Positions 1 through 8,602 of a stretch of DNA of 64,000 bases are shown piece by piece. Below the pieces are notes generated by a model. That model was not told where the DNA came from. It saw only the letters and a program-made list of their open reading frames with translations, and did not search any database. Position 1 is the stretch's first letter. Every line of letters starts with the position of its first letter. The DNA is from Helicobacter_B zhangjianzhongii (GTDB lineage: Bacteria > Campylobacterota > Campylobacteria > Campylobacterales > Helicobacteraceae), in NCBI RefSeq assembly GCF_030249855.1, contig NZ_JANURN010000006.1, positions 62,001-126,000 of the forward strand, given 5' to 3'. A program made the translations under genes and the position numbers.

Positions 1-2166
1 ATTGTAGAGATGTGGCTCATAATCAGCCCTAGCGGTGAGTATCCCCACCCCCCTAAAGGCAGAAAACGCCACGCCACCTTGCGCCCCAAAGCCGATATTG
101 ATCATATAATCCGTGTAGCCTTGCGGAGTGATCGCCCCAGATGTGGTGCGTGGGCTATGCTGTGTGAAGAGATATTGCCGCACGCTTGCATAGGGCTTTA
201 CAAAGACTGATCCCATAAAAACCCTATACCCAAGTGCCACTTCGCCCATAATGCGATGAGCCAAGAAGCTTGTGTGAGAATCTAGCCCCGCCATAGTGAT
301 AGAGCTTTGCGTCTCAAAGCTACCCAAAGAGCCTAGTAGCCCTAAATCTAGCTCCAAGCCTCCCCACGCGATCGTATCACTGAGTGAGAGTCCAAAGGCA
401 TAGGTGCTGGATTTTGTGCTTGTGTTTGTGAGATTTTGTCCTAGGGTGTTGTAGAGGAAGCTTCCGCTTAGGCGGAGATTATGCCCATAGATTTGTGTGC
501 TAGCCCCAGCTTCTAGCCCCGCTAGCCCACCTGCTCCATACTTGCCAAACACTCCGCCACCAAGTGCGCGCATATCAAGTGCTACGCGCCTTTGTGGTGC
601 GTAGGCATAGCTAGGTGTGGCAAGCAGGGCGTTTTGATAAGGGGCATAGGATCTTGGCATATTTTGTCTATTTCTAGAGTAGGCTAGGGTATTGTAGGCA
701 AGGCGCACTTTTTCTTGCGAGGTATTAAGCTTGGCTAGGACTTGTGGGGGCAAGGGGGCTCCTACAAGGTGGGTGGTCTGCAAGGATTCTAGTGCGGCTA
801 GCGGCGTGGCTTGATCTGTCGCTAGTGTGTCCTTGGTATCATTGATGAGTTGAGAGAGCTCACTGCGCCCGCCATAGGTATAGATACTGCCTTTGTGGTT
901 TTGGTCAAACACTTGCTCTAGTGCGTGTAGGATCTGGCTATCATCTCCTAAGCTAGTGTAGAAATCTTGCAAGGCAGTGTCATTGTGTGTAATGGTAATG
1001 GCGGTGTTAGAATCCACTAGTGTGATTGTAAGGAAGTCGTGTGTGGCTTGTGTGAGAGATAAGGAGCCTTGATTGGTAAGTGTGCCTTGTATGAATGTAT
1101 GCTTGCCTAGTGATAAGCCTTTAGAATCTACTAGGATTGCTCCTGTATTAGTAACATTGCCTTTGATTTGACCAAGCGTGCCATTATACGCGCCAAAAAT
1201 TATCGTGCTGCCGTTTTTATTCTGCACGCCTTGTGCTTGCAGCACAGAGCCATAAAGCCCAATGCTAGAATCCTTAGGATTACGCAAATCACCATCAATG
1301 GTAAGATCGCCGCCCTTCTGGGAGATGAGCTGCCCGCTAATTGTCATACTCCCGCCATAGAGGATAAGCTCGCCCCCACCGCCAAAGGCTGGGTCAAAGG
1401 AGTTTAGCCCACTGCCCCCGCCTGTGCTATCTACGCCGTTATTGGTCTGCCCACCATTGTAGAAATCTCCTTGTAGCGTGATTGTGCCTTCGCGGCTTAC
1501 AAATTGCGCTGTGGTGGTGTAGTCATTTGGCGTGAGTCCGCGTGTGTTGCCGACATTATAGACACTGCCTTTTAGAGTGAGTGTGCCGCCATTATTTTCT
1601 AGTTTATGCTGAAATCTAATCGCCTTATCCGCCTCAATGCTAAGACTCGCGCCATTTTCTATACGCACTTCGCCATCGTGGATAAAGAGCCGCAGCTGCG
1701 AGAAGCTAGCTTGGGCGTTTGGGGCTAAAAGCAGCTTGCTATGCTCGCCAAAGCGCACTTTGGATTCTCCGCCATATTCGCTTGCTTGGGGGTTGATTAT
1801 GGATTTATCACTTAGGATCACAAAGAGCTTGGAGCTAGAATCCACTTCTAGCACAGAGCCTTCAGCAAAGGCAAGTGTATGGTAGCCCATTAGCGCGACT
1901 TTGGCTTGTTTTAGGCTAATGCCAGCACTTTGGAAATGCGTGGTTTTGTCATTCGCGCTTAGGGTGTAGGTGGCGTTGCTCGCGCCCTGTATGCTAAAGG
2001 CTCTTGCGTGGAAGAATGTCTGCTCGCCATTGGCTTTTTGCGCTAGGGTAGAATCCTGCTTATTGGCATTTGGTGCAAGCGTGATAAGTGGCGGCATAGC
2101 ATAGCTAGTGATTGTATCAGCATACAAGCTTGCTAGAGACAAGCAAGTAGCAAGAAGTACTTTCAT
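1..2166 (-). CDS. Autotransporter outer-membrane protein, 5' part (runs off left edge)
   Basis: My own translation from an ATG at 2166 stays open for 722 codons to the window edge, so the C-terminus is missing. The protein starts with a signal peptide (MKVLLATCLSLASLYA, cleavage probably before Asp). A passenger region rich in Gly, Asn, Ser and Thr follows, with repeated short beta-strand patterns (for example NNGGTLTLKGSVYNVG) typical of a beta-helix. From about residue 520 the sequence becomes the amphipathic strands of an autotransporter barrel (RVALDMRALGGG, AGLEAGASTQIYGHNLRLSG, VKPYASVRQY). Such proteins secrete or display their own passenger at the cell surface through the barrel. The start lies 10 bp after the rplI stop, with an AAGAAG ribosome site inside the end of rplI, so it is probably co-transcribed with rplI. 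The passenger's function cannot be told from sequence. Confidence 0.85.
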   Translation of the reverse strand, partial: MKVLLATCLSLASLYADTITSYAMPPLITLAPNANKQDSTLAQKANGEQTFFHARAFSIQGASNATYTLSANDKTTHFQSAGISLKQAKVALMGYHTLAFAEGSVLEVDSSSKLFVILSDKSIINPQASEYGGESKVRFGEHSKLLLAPNAQASFSQLRLFIHDGEVRIENGASLSIEADKAIRFQHKLENNGGTLTLKGSVYNVGNTRGLTPNDYTTTAQFVSREGTITLQGDFYNGGQTNNGVDSTGGGSGLNSFDPAFGGGGELILYGGSMTISGQLISQKGGDLTIDGDLRNPKDSSIGLYGSVLQAQGVQNKNGSTIIFGAYNGTLGQIKGNVTNTGAILVDSKGLSLGKHTFIQGTLTNQGSLSLTQATHDFLTITLVDSNTAITITHNDTALQDFYTSLGDDSQILHALEQVFDQNHKGSIYTYGGRSELSQLINDTKDTLATDQATPLAALESLQTTHLVGAPLPPQVLAKLNTSQEKVRLAYNTLAYSRNRQNMPRSYAPYQNALLATPSYAYAPQRRVALDMRALGGGVFGKYGAGGLAGLEAGASTQIYGHNLRLSGSFLYNTLGQNLTNTSTKSSTYAFGLSLSDTIAWGGLELDLGLLGSLGSFETQSSITMAGLDSHTSFLAHRIMGEVALGYRVFMGSVFVKPYASVRQYLFTQHSPRTTSGAITPQGYTDYMINIGFGAQGGVAFSAFRGVGILTARADYEPHLYN

Positions 2167-2176
2167 TGAACGCTTC

Positions 2177-2620
2177 TTATAGTTCTTTAACTTCTATGGC
2201 TAAATTTGCATTGATACCAAAGCCTAGGTGGATAATGACTGCAAATGCCCCTGTGTGTTTAATGGGTGTTGGTATATCGACCTCTTTTTTGTCGATGTGG
2301 AGATTGTGCTTCTCCTGCAAGGTGGTGGCGATTTCCTCTTTGGTGATAGAGCCAAAGAGCGTGCCATTATTGCCCTTTTTCTCTAACACTAGCGTGATAG
2401 ATTCTAGGCTTTTGGCAAGCTGCTTGCGTTTTTCTAGCTCTAGGGCTTCTAGCTCGGCTTGGTGCTTTTGCTGGGATCTGTATTTGTTGATGACTTCATT
2501 AGTGGCGTGCTTTGCTTTATTTTTAGCGATCAAAAAATTTTGCCCATAGCCATCTTTGACCTCGCGGATTTCACCCTTTTTGCCAAGACCTTTAATATCT
2601 TCTAGTAGCAACACTTTCAT
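2177..2620 (-). CDS. rplI: 50S ribosomal protein L9
   Basis: L9 binds 23S rRNA domain V and projects from the large ribosomal subunit. The 147-residue protein starts MKVLLLEDIKGLGKKGE, followed by the conserved V-K-D-G-Y-G-Q-N-F-L segment; a long connecting helix rich in Lys, Glu and Gln occupies about residues 40-75, and the C-terminal lobe follows. I start at the ATG at 2620, not the longer in-frame extension, because AGGAAG lies just upstream and the family begins here. The gene is divergent from the metalloprotease gene at 2692. An extended -10 (TG-N-TACAAT, minus strand, 2650-2655) can serve it. An autotransporter gene follows directly, which is an unusual neighbour for rplI. Confidence 0.96.
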   Translation of the reverse strand: MKVLLLEDIKGLGKKGEIREVKDGYGQNFLIAKNKAKHATNEVINKYRSQQKHQAELEALELEKRKQLAKSLESITLVLEKKGNNGTLFGSITKEEIATTLQEKHNLHIDKKEVDIPTPIKHTGAFAVIIHLGFGINANLAIEVKEL

Positions 2621-2635
2621 AACGCTTCCTTTGGG

Positions 2636-2655
2636 TATAATTTCGCGAAATTGTA
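2636..2655. promoter_or_regulatory. Divergent -10 elements between rplI and the YgjP-like gene
   Basis: In the 71-bp gap, TATAAT on the plus strand (2636-2641) suits the metalloprotease gene, and TACAAT on the minus strand (2650-2655, preceded by TG) suits rplI. Helicobacter sigma-80 promoters depend mainly on the -10 element. Assignment is by motif only. Confidence 0.45.
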
Positions 2656-2691
2656 GCACTTAGAAAATGATTACACAATAACGAGTAGTAA

Positions 2692-3426
2692 ATGAAGTCT
2701 GTAAAAGTTGTGCAAAAATCGCTTGTGTTTGAAGGCTTGGGGATTATAGTGAGCCAAAAGCCTAGCAAATATATGCGCATAAATGTCCGCCCAAGCAGAG
2801 GATCTAGCCAGCCTATCATCAAGCTTACTTGTCCGCCAAATGCCACAGATGAGACGATTATGGAGTTTTTGCACACGCATAGGGCGTGGATTAGCAGGGT
2901 GTGCGATCGCTTTATGCAAACTAGAGAAAATACTTGGGAGGTTTTGCAAAGCCATAGCGATGAGGTGCTGCTCTTTGGGCAGTGGGTGAGCGCACTCTCA
3001 CTTAAGGAGCTACGATCGCGCTTGCACGAGTATGCGCTACAAAGGGCAAATATATTTGCAGGGAGTATGGGAGTGTGCTTTAGCAAGCTTGCAGTGCGCA
3101 CATCTAGGACGCGCTTTGGGAGCTGCACGCACGATCGCCTAAGCTTGTCGATTTTGCTAGCCTTTGTGCCAAAAGAAGAGATAGATTATGTCATCATTCA
3201 CGAGCTAGCCCATATCGTGCATAAAAACCATTCCGCGCAGTTTTGGGGGCTTGTGGGGGCGCATTGTCCGCAGTGGAAGTCCTTACGCCAATCGCTTAAA
3301 AGTCGCTATGGGCTATTGATCGCGCTGCTTGATAAATTAGAGCAAGCAAGCCCCACGCAAGCTCCACAAGCTAGCCCACAAAGCCGCAATGCTGACATAG
3401 GCTCTCAATTGCTCTTTGAGTTTTAA
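2692..3426 (+). CDS. YgjP-like (DUF45) zinc metallopeptidase
   Basis: The 244-residue protein carries the zincin motif HELAH at about residues 170-174. It is followed by KNHSAQFW, the typical YgjP/WLM-type arrangement H-E-L-x-H-x(n)-N-H-x-x-x-F-W. The upstream RTSRTRFGSC segment is also a family signature. The family is a group of small cytosolic metalloproteases related to SprT; substrates are unknown. Length fits the family (about 230-250 residues), with a low-complexity Ala/Gln/Pro tail (PTQAPQASPQS). The 3' end overlaps the convergent radical SAM gene by 56 bp, so both proteins' tails are read from the same DNA. The ribosome site is weak. Confidence 0.85.
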   Translation: MKSVKVVQKSLVFEGLGIIVSQKPSKYMRINVRPSRGSSQPIIKLTCPPNATDETIMEFLHTHRAWISRVCDRFMQTRENTWEVLQSHSDEVLLFGQWVSALSLKELRSRLHEYALQRANIFAGSMGVCFSKLAVRTSRTRFGSCTHDRLSLSILLAFVPKEEIDYVIIHELAHIVHKNHSAQFWGLVGAHCPQWKSLRQSLKSRYGLLIALLDKLEQASPTQAPQASPQSRNADIGSQLLFEF

Positions 3427-4273
3427 AGCCATTTTTCATCGCCACTGCCCTAGGGGAGTGCAGGGCTTCTTGTAAGCTTGTAGTTGCGATATTGCCGAGA
3501 TTGATCGCGCCTTGCGTGTCCATACAGCAAGGCACAATCGTGCCATCGCTTAGAATCCCTATTTGCTCTTTTAGCGCGTGGCAGGATTTGTGCTTTTGGG
3601 GCATTGTGGCAAAGCCTGCCCAAGTGAAATGCGACTTTATGATGAGAAATGCCTTGCTCCATAGGCGTATGCGTCCTTTTTCATCAAAAAGGGTGTGTAT
3701 AGCATTGCGCGATAGGGCGTGGCAAAATTTTTGGTGGTGGGTGTGGTGGTGGGTGTGGTGGTGGGCATTGTGCGTGGGGGTAAAAGTGGATTCTGGTAGG
3801 ATTTGGCGGAGCAGATCGCAGAGGATTTGTGGGCGTTGATAGAGGTTTGTATCTTGGATTCTAAGATTTAGAAAACAGCTAGGGTGCTGTAAATGATAGG
3901 CTAGCAGGGGGGCGAGCTTTGTAGCATAATTGGCAATAGCATTGTCTATGCCCGCTTCTAGGGAGATAGAGAGCTGATAGATAGGGGGGCTTAGGAGTGT
4001 TTGGGGGCGGTGTTTATGGCAAAACGCTCCGCTTGTAACTAGCTCGATCTCCGCGCCTTTGCTATGGGCTAGGGCGAGATAGTCGGCTAGATTTGGCAGG
4101 GCGCAAGGATCGCCCAAAATATGCAGAGCTATGCGTTTGGTAAGCATAAGCGCAGAATCTAGCGCGTGTGCGAAAGCTTCTAGGGGCATTATGCCGCGCA
4201 CGCCCTTTGGTGCTGGGCAAAAGGAGCAAGCAAGGTGGCAAATATCGCTAAGCTCGATATAGATCTTTTTCAT
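3371..4273 (-). CDS. Radical SAM protein with SPASM-like C-terminal cysteines
   Basis: The first cysteine cluster, CHLACSFC (Cys12, Cys16, Cys19), is the C-x3-C-x2-C motif that binds the SAM-cleaving [4Fe-4S] cluster. Near the C-terminus are PCCMD and C-x2-C pairs, followed by NLGN-type spacing, which resembles a SPASM or twitch domain holding auxiliary clusters. Substrate is unknown; such proteins often modify peptides or cofactors. A His/Thr-rich loop at about residues 170-185 is encoded by 12-bp tandem repeats. I use the ATG at 4273; a TTG codon directly before it could also start. It begins 10 bp after the serB stop, so the two are probably co-transcribed and translationally coupled. The last 56 bp overlap the convergent metallopeptidase gene. 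Confidence 0.8.
   Translation of the reverse strand: MKKIYIELSDICHLACSFCPAPKGVRGIMPLEAFAHALDSALMLTKRIALHILGDPCALPNLADYLALAHSKGAEIELVTSGAFCHKHRPQTLLSPPIYQLSISLEAGIDNAIANYATKLAPLLAYHLQHPSCFLNLRIQDTNLYQRPQILCDLLRQILPESTFTPTHNAHHHTHHHTHHQKFCHALSRNAIHTLFDEKGRIRLWSKAFLIIKSHFTWAGFATMPQKHKSCHALKEQIGILSDGTIVPCCMDTQGAINLGNIATTSLQEALHSPRAVAMKNGFKTQRAIESLCQHCGFVG
3733..3765. repeat. 12-bp tandem repeat coding for a His-rich loop
   Basis: About 2.7 copies of a 12-bp unit (plus strand TGGGTGTGGTGG) lie inside the radical SAM gene. The unit is a multiple of three, so copy-number change would add or remove H-T-H-H without breaking the frame. Confidence 0.75.
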
Positions 4274-4282
4274 CAAGTGTGC

Positions 4283-4909
4283 TTAGTGGATATGCGGGAG
4301 GATCTCGCGCAAGTCTTTGTGGTCTATGATGATATTGGCGTGTTGTTTAAGTATGGGCTTGGCGCAAAAGGCGATAGCATAGCCCGCACGATCCAGCATA
4401 GCGCAGTCATTCGCGCCATCGCCTATGGCTAGGGTCTCTTGCTTGCTGATAGCAAGCAGGGATTGCAGGCGTGCTAGCATATCGCCCTTAGAGTCGCTAA
4501 ACATCATATCTCCACCGACTTTACCACTAAGCACATCACCTCTTGCGTGCAAGATATTGCTAAAATCCGCGTGGAGTCCTAGCTCTTTGGCAAAATAGCG
4601 CGTAGCTAAGCTAAATCCACCGCTAAAGCACACGATCTTTGCTCCTATAGCCTTAAGCTCTGCTATGCACTCTTTCGCGCCTTGCATAAGGGGGAGATTG
4701 TGGCAGATCTCTTTAGCTTTGTGAAGCGGCAAGCCCTCTAAAAGAGCCACGCGCTTTTGCAGAGCTTCAAAAAAGTCTAGCTCGCCGCTCATCGCCTTGT
4801 GCGTGATCGCGCTCACTTGCTGGAGTGCGCCGCATTCTTGTGCTAGAAAATCGATCGTTTCGCCATCCATTAAGGTGGAGTCAAAGTCAAATACCGCGAG
4901 TTTTATCAT
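4283..4909 (-). CDS. serB: Phosphoserine phosphatase (HAD superfamily)
   Basis: This enzyme hydrolyses phosphoserine in the last step of serine biosynthesis. The 208-residue protein begins MIKLAVFDFDSTLMDGE, with the HAD nucleophile Asp8 and acid/base Asp10 in DFDST. The SGG segment (motif II), a conserved Lys and the GDGANDCAML motif IV follow in order. The start at 4909 is chosen over an upstream in-frame codon because AAGG sits just before it and the family starts directly before the DxD motif. It is followed by the radical SAM gene in the same direction. Upstream lies a 629-bp repeat-filled gap. Confidence 0.92.
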   Translation of the reverse strand: MIKLAVFDFDSTLMDGETIDFLAQECGALQQVSAITHKAMSGELDFFEALQKRVALLEGLPLHKAKEICHNLPLMQGAKECIAELKAIGAKIVCFSGGFSLATRYFAKELGLHADFSNILHARGDVLSGKVGGDMMFSDSKGDMLARLQSLLAISKQETLAIGDGANDCAMLDRAGYAIAFCAKPILKQHANIIIDHKDLREILPHIH

Positions 4910-5538
4910 TGCTGTGCCTTTGGGGTGGGGTTGGGCTACATTATATCGCATCTAGGCTTATGGTGATTCTCTCCCTCGATTCAGTCTTGGGTGGGCAATG
5001 CGATTGATTTTACAAAGTTTCTTTAGAAAACAAGCGAAGCGGTGCAAGGCGAAGCCGAAGCAGGTTTCTTTAGAAAACAAGCGAAGCGAAGTTTCTTTAG
5101 AAAATGTGTAAAAAACTCCAAAAGCCCCACCGCAATCCTTAGAATCGTGTTGAAGTAAAACAGACTTTGTGAAGCAAAACAGCCTTTTTGAAAACGCCCA
5201 TTTTTCTGTCATTGCGAGGGAGTGTAACGACCGAAGCAATCCATAAACAAAAAACACACAAACAACCACAACCTAGAATCCACTTTTAATAATCCCACTG
5301 CAAAACCGCAAAAAGTGGATTCTAGCTTTTTACCATTCTTGCTTAATCCCTAGAATCCACTTTTTTACAAATGCTATTTTTTCTGTCGTATTGAGCCACA
5401 GGCGAAATATCCCTGTCATTGTGATCTTAATCAACCATTTTCCTGTCATTGCGAGCTGCTGCGATAGTAGCAGCGTGGCAATCCATAAGCAAGGCGTAGC
5501 TGCAGCTTCTTTAGTAATCCACAAAAGAAAAGTGGATT
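4910..5538. repeat. Non-coding repeat-filled gap
   Basis: No believable gene is seen; short open frames here have no family features. The stretch holds: a segment (about 4978-5009) repeated near 57479-57510; three partial tandem copies of GTTTCTTTAGAAAACAAGCG (5017, 5064, 5091); two palindromic elements starting TGTCATTGCGAG and ending in GCAATCCATAA (about 5211-5245 and 5447-5490); and four copies of the TAGAATCCAC / GTGGATTCTA word (about 5270, 5303, 5351, 5531). It looks like a landing ground of dispersed repeats downstream of the LpoB-Sel1 gene. Confidence 0.8.
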
Positions 5539-7137
5539 CTAATACCCATAATATTTTAATTTTTTATACATTTCACAGCCCTTTTGAGCACCCAAATCAC
5601 AAGCCTTGCCCGCAAGCTCTTTTGCTTTTGCAAAATCCTGCCTTGCCCCACTTCCTGTTTCATACGACAAAGCAAGCCCAAAACACGCCAATCCACTATC
5701 AAGCCTACAACCCTTTTCTAAAAATTTTCTTGCTTCAGCATATTGTTGTTTCTTGTAAAACATAATAAATCCAAAACCACTACAACCCTCTCCATAATCT
5801 AAATCACAAGCCTTGCCATACAAATCAAAGGCTCTTTCACTATTTTCTACTCCACCTTCCCCTTCTTCATACATAATGGCAAGATTAAAACAAGCCGAAG
5901 CATTATCAAGCTCACAGCCTTTTGTATAGTAGTTTCTTGCTTTGACAAAATCCTTTGATACCCCAAGCCTACCAAAATAATAAAACTCACCTAATCTTAA
6001 ACAGCCAGTCCCTTTCCCTACCCCACCATCACAAGCTTTAGTATAAAACTCAAGGGCTTTTGCGCCATCTTGCTTGACACCTAACCCTTTTTGATAAAGA
6101 ACCCCTAAATTATAGCAAGCCTCCATTACACCCCCATCACAAGCCTTAGCATAAAATCTAAAAGCTTGTGAGTGGTTTTTTGCTTTCTTATACAAAAACC
6201 CAGACACTAGACAAGAAGGCATATCGCCCACATCACAGCCTTTTTGATACCATAGCATTGATTGCTTGACATCATTTTTTTTCTCATAATACTCTCCTGC
6301 AGCCCAGCAAGCATAGCCCACCTGCTTTTCACAAGCAGACTTAAGCCACTCTATATCCCCTTTTTCAGCAAGTGCCACACACATCTCGCCATCACCGCCT
6401 TGGCATTTGCTCCTTAGGGCTTGTAGCTCCTGTTCTCTCTGCCTTGCCTTAGTTTGCCGCTCTTTTTCTCTCTGTCTTGCTTGATTTTGCAGCTCCTTTT
6501 CTCTCTGCTTTGCCTTATTTTGCTGCTCTATCTCGCTCAAGGCACTAGGATCTGCCACTTTAGAGATAATCTCCTCGTGATCCCATACCACCCTGCCTGT
6601 TTTTATATCGCTCAAAGTCAGCAAAAACACATAATCAAAGCGCACAACCTCGCCTATCTTTTTGCTCCTTTGGGTGATTTTGCCACTTAAGGAGAGATCG
6701 GGGGCTTGGAGCGTGTCTTGCTCGTGGGTGGTGTATTGGTTGTAGGTCGGGTCTTTTGTGAGCTTCCTAGAGTCTTTGATAAATCTATCAGCTTTCGCGC
6801 CACTGCCAGCGATGGCATTTGTGAGCGTAAATTTACCGCTTTTTCTCAACGCCCTAGCAAGCTTCCTAGCCATAAGCTCTATATCGATTGCCTCGCTTGT
6901 CTCATTGGTAATATCTGCGATTGCAAGTAGTCTTTTACCCTGAAGTGTGTGGGCATACTGCGAGTCAAGGAGTGAGGCGGCATTGCTCTCTATCACTTTA
7001 TCAATATCGTGTATATCAATCCCAAAGGAGACATACTCGCTAGAATCCTCCACATAGCTCGCGTTTTTCACCCCTGCCAAGCCACACACCACACACGCAC
7101 AAAGCCCTAGCCCAATCCCTAGAATCCACTTTTTCAT
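5539..7137 (-). CDS. LpoB-like domain fused to Sel1 repeats (periplasmic or lipoprotein)
   Basis: The 532-residue protein has three parts. Residues 1-25 are an export signal (MKKWILGIGLGLCACVVCG); the first Cys after L-C-A could be a lipobox but it is not canonical. Residues about 40-200 resemble LpoB, the activator of class A penicillin-binding proteins: DITNETSEAID, the LRKSGKFTL segment, APDLSLSGKITQRS and TLSDIKTGRVVWDHEE. Residues about 205-240 form a charged repeat (KQREKELQNQARQREKE) likely to be coiled coil. The rest is a series of Cys-rich Sel1-like repeats (ACYNLGVLYQKGLGVKQD and relatives), as in Helicobacter cysteine-rich proteins. A stand-alone paralogue of the LpoB-like part is at 44880-45488. 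A link to peptidoglycan synthesis is inferred from the domain only. Confidence 0.85.
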   Translation of the reverse strand: MKKWILGIGLGLCACVVCGLAGVKNASYVEDSSEYVSFGIDIHDIDKVIESNAASLLDSQYAHTLQGKRLLAIADITNETSEAIDIELMARKLARALRKSGKFTLTNAIAGSGAKADRFIKDSRKLTKDPTYNQYTTHEQDTLQAPDLSLSGKITQRSKKIGEVVRFDYVFLLTLSDIKTGRVVWDHEEIISKVADPSALSEIEQQNKAKQREKELQNQARQREKERQTKARQREQELQALRSKCQGGDGEMCVALAEKGDIEWLKSACEKQVGYACWAAGEYYEKKNDVKQSMLWYQKGCDVGDMPSCLVSGFLYKKAKNHSQAFRFYAKACDGGVMEACYNLGVLYQKGLGVKQDGAKALEFYTKACDGGVGKGTGCLRLGEFYYFGRLGVSKDFVKARNYYTKGCELDNASACFNLAIMYEEGEGGVENSERAFDLYGKACDLDYGEGCSGFGFIMFYKKQQYAEARKFLEKGCRLDSGLACFGLALSYETGSGARQDFAKAKELAGKACDLGAQKGCEMYKKLKYYGY

Positions 7138-7513
7138 CTTAGCCCCTTGCGTTTATGTAGCCTCTATCCTGCTTTCTCATCGCAAATCCTAGAATCCTTT
7201 GCTAGCTTTTTTAGAATTTTTATTAACCCTAGAATCCACTTTTTTATCGTCATTGCGAGTGGTGCTTGGCAATCCATACTAGAATCCAATTTTGCAAAAT
7301 TGGATTCTACCCTTTGTGCGTTTTTTCTGCTTGGGATTCTAAGATTGTATTATGGATCGCCACGCCGACTTCATCGGCTCGCGATGACAGAGTTTTTTCA
7401 AAGTGGATTCTAGGTTTTGGGCGTTTTCCCTAGAATCCACTTTTTACACTTTTGGCGTTTAATCCTAGAATCCACTTTTCAAAAAGTGGATTCTACTCCC
7501 CCATTTTGCTAGG
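7138..7513. repeat. Non-coding repeat-filled gap upstream of the LpoB-Sel1 gene
   Basis: The gap contains copies of TAGAATCCAC/GTGGATTCTA at about 7231, 7402, 7432 and the inverted pair at 7466-7495. A perfect variant hairpin with CCAATTTT arms lies at about 7270-7300. Two CATTGCGAG-type palindromic elements are present (about 7248-7280, and 7352-7390 in reverse). No gene is seen. Promoter sequences for the LpoB-Sel1 gene must lie in the right-hand third of the preceding repeats or near 7138-7200. Confidence 0.75.
7466..7495. terminator. Inverted pair of the 10-mer repeat behind tsf (terminator-like hairpin)
   Basis: TAGAATCCACTTTT (7466-7479) and its exact complement (7482-7495) are separated by 2 nt, 19 bp past the tsf stop. 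The hairpin has T-rich and A-rich inner arms but no clear T tail, so a terminator role is plausible, not proven. Confidence 0.5.
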
Positions 7514-8578
7514 CTATTGCATTTGTGCGGCGACTTCCGCGGCAAAATCTTCTGCCTTTTTCTCGATCCCTTCACCTAGCTCAAAGCGCACATATTCTGC
7601 CACTTCGATAGTGTCATTCCACTCTTTGGACTTTTCTGCAAGCACCTGGGCGATGGTCTTTTTATCATCCATTACAAAAAACTGCCCAAGGAGCGTTAGC
7701 CTTTGATCGATAAGCGTATTATCCGCGATAAATCGCTCTAGCTGCCCGGGGATAATCTTATCCCAAATGGCTTCTGGCTTGCCTTGTTTCTTTAGCTCAT
7801 CTTTTAAAATTTGCTCTTGCTCGGCTAGCACAGATTGTGTGAGCTGGGCGCGAGAGATGTATTTAGGGACATTTTTAAGTGGCTTGCCTAGTCGCTTTAG
7901 CTCTTCGTTTTCTTTCTCCACTTCGGCAATCATCGCCACGCGCTCTTTTTCTAAAAACTCCGCGCTAAAGCCGCTGTAATCAATATACACAGGCTTCATC
8001 GCCGCTGCGTGCATACAGAGATTGCGCGCAAGCTCGGCAAGCTTAGATGCGTTTGCTTGGCTGCCCTTTAGGGCGATGATTACGCCCACGCGCCCATTGC
8101 TATGGACATAGCCATTGACGATTGTGCCTTGATTTGCCTTGATATTGCAAGTTTTGCGCACGACAATGTTTTCGCCGATTTTGGCGATTTGTGTTTTTAG
8201 ATACTCATCAAAGCTTTGATTTTCTATATGCAAGGATTCTAGCGCGCTTACTTCGCTGATATTGTGTGCAAATACAAGCTCACTAGTCTTTGCTACCAAA
8301 TCTTTAAACCCATCGTTTTTGGCGACAAAGTCTGTTTCAGAATTGACCTCAATCATACAAGCTTGGGAAAAATCGCTTGCCACCTTAACAGAAATCGCCC
8401 CTTCAGCCGCGACTCTATCTGCCTTTTTAGCAGCTTTGCTTAAGCCCTTTTCGCGCAAATACTCCACTGCTTTTTGCAAATCTCCTTGCACTTCTACCAA
8501 AGCTTTCTTGCAGTCCATCATACCTGCATCAGTCATTTCTCGCAGTTGTTTTACAAGCTGGGCAGTAATCTCACTCAT
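7514..8578 (-). CDS. tsf: Elongation factor Ts
   Basis: EF-Ts exchanges GDP for GTP on EF-Tu. The 354-residue protein opens with a UBA-like N-terminal module (QLVKQLREMTDAGMMDCKKAL), followed by the conserved CMIEVNSETDFVAKND segment of the core and the HVAA-type region (LCMHAAAMKPVYI). Length is in the range of Campylobacterota EF-Ts. It follows rpsB after a 24-bp gap with a good ribosome site (AAAGGAG), the usual rpsB-tsf operon. The C-terminal half contains the D-G-L-I-like dimerisation region in a divergent form. Confidence 0.96.
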   Translation of the reverse strand: MSEITAQLVKQLREMTDAGMMDCKKALVEVQGDLQKAVEYLREKGLSKAAKKADRVAAEGAISVKVASDFSQACMIEVNSETDFVAKNDGFKDLVAKTSELVFAHNISEVSALESLHIENQSFDEYLKTQIAKIGENIVVRKTCNIKANQGTIVNGYVHSNGRVGVIIALKGSQANASKLAELARNLCMHAAAMKPVYIDYSGFSAEFLEKERVAMIAEVEKENEELKRLGKPLKNVPKYISRAQLTQSVLAEQEQILKDELKKQGKPEAIWDKIIPGQLERFIADNTLIDQRLTLLGQFFVMDDKKTIAQVLAEKSKEWNDTIEVAEYVRFELGEGIEKKAEDFAAEVAAQMQ

Positions 8579-8602
8579 AGTTTCTCCTTTATAATGTGCG
8601 CA

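Noticed and set aside
1168..1885. Plus-strand open frames inside the autotransporter region
   Set aside because: They are antisense to a single 722-codon frame with signal peptide and barrel; shadows only.
4958..5269. Open frame of about 100 codons in the repeat region
   Set aside because: Made of repeat elements (palindromes and 10-mers), with no ribosome site and no family-like composition.
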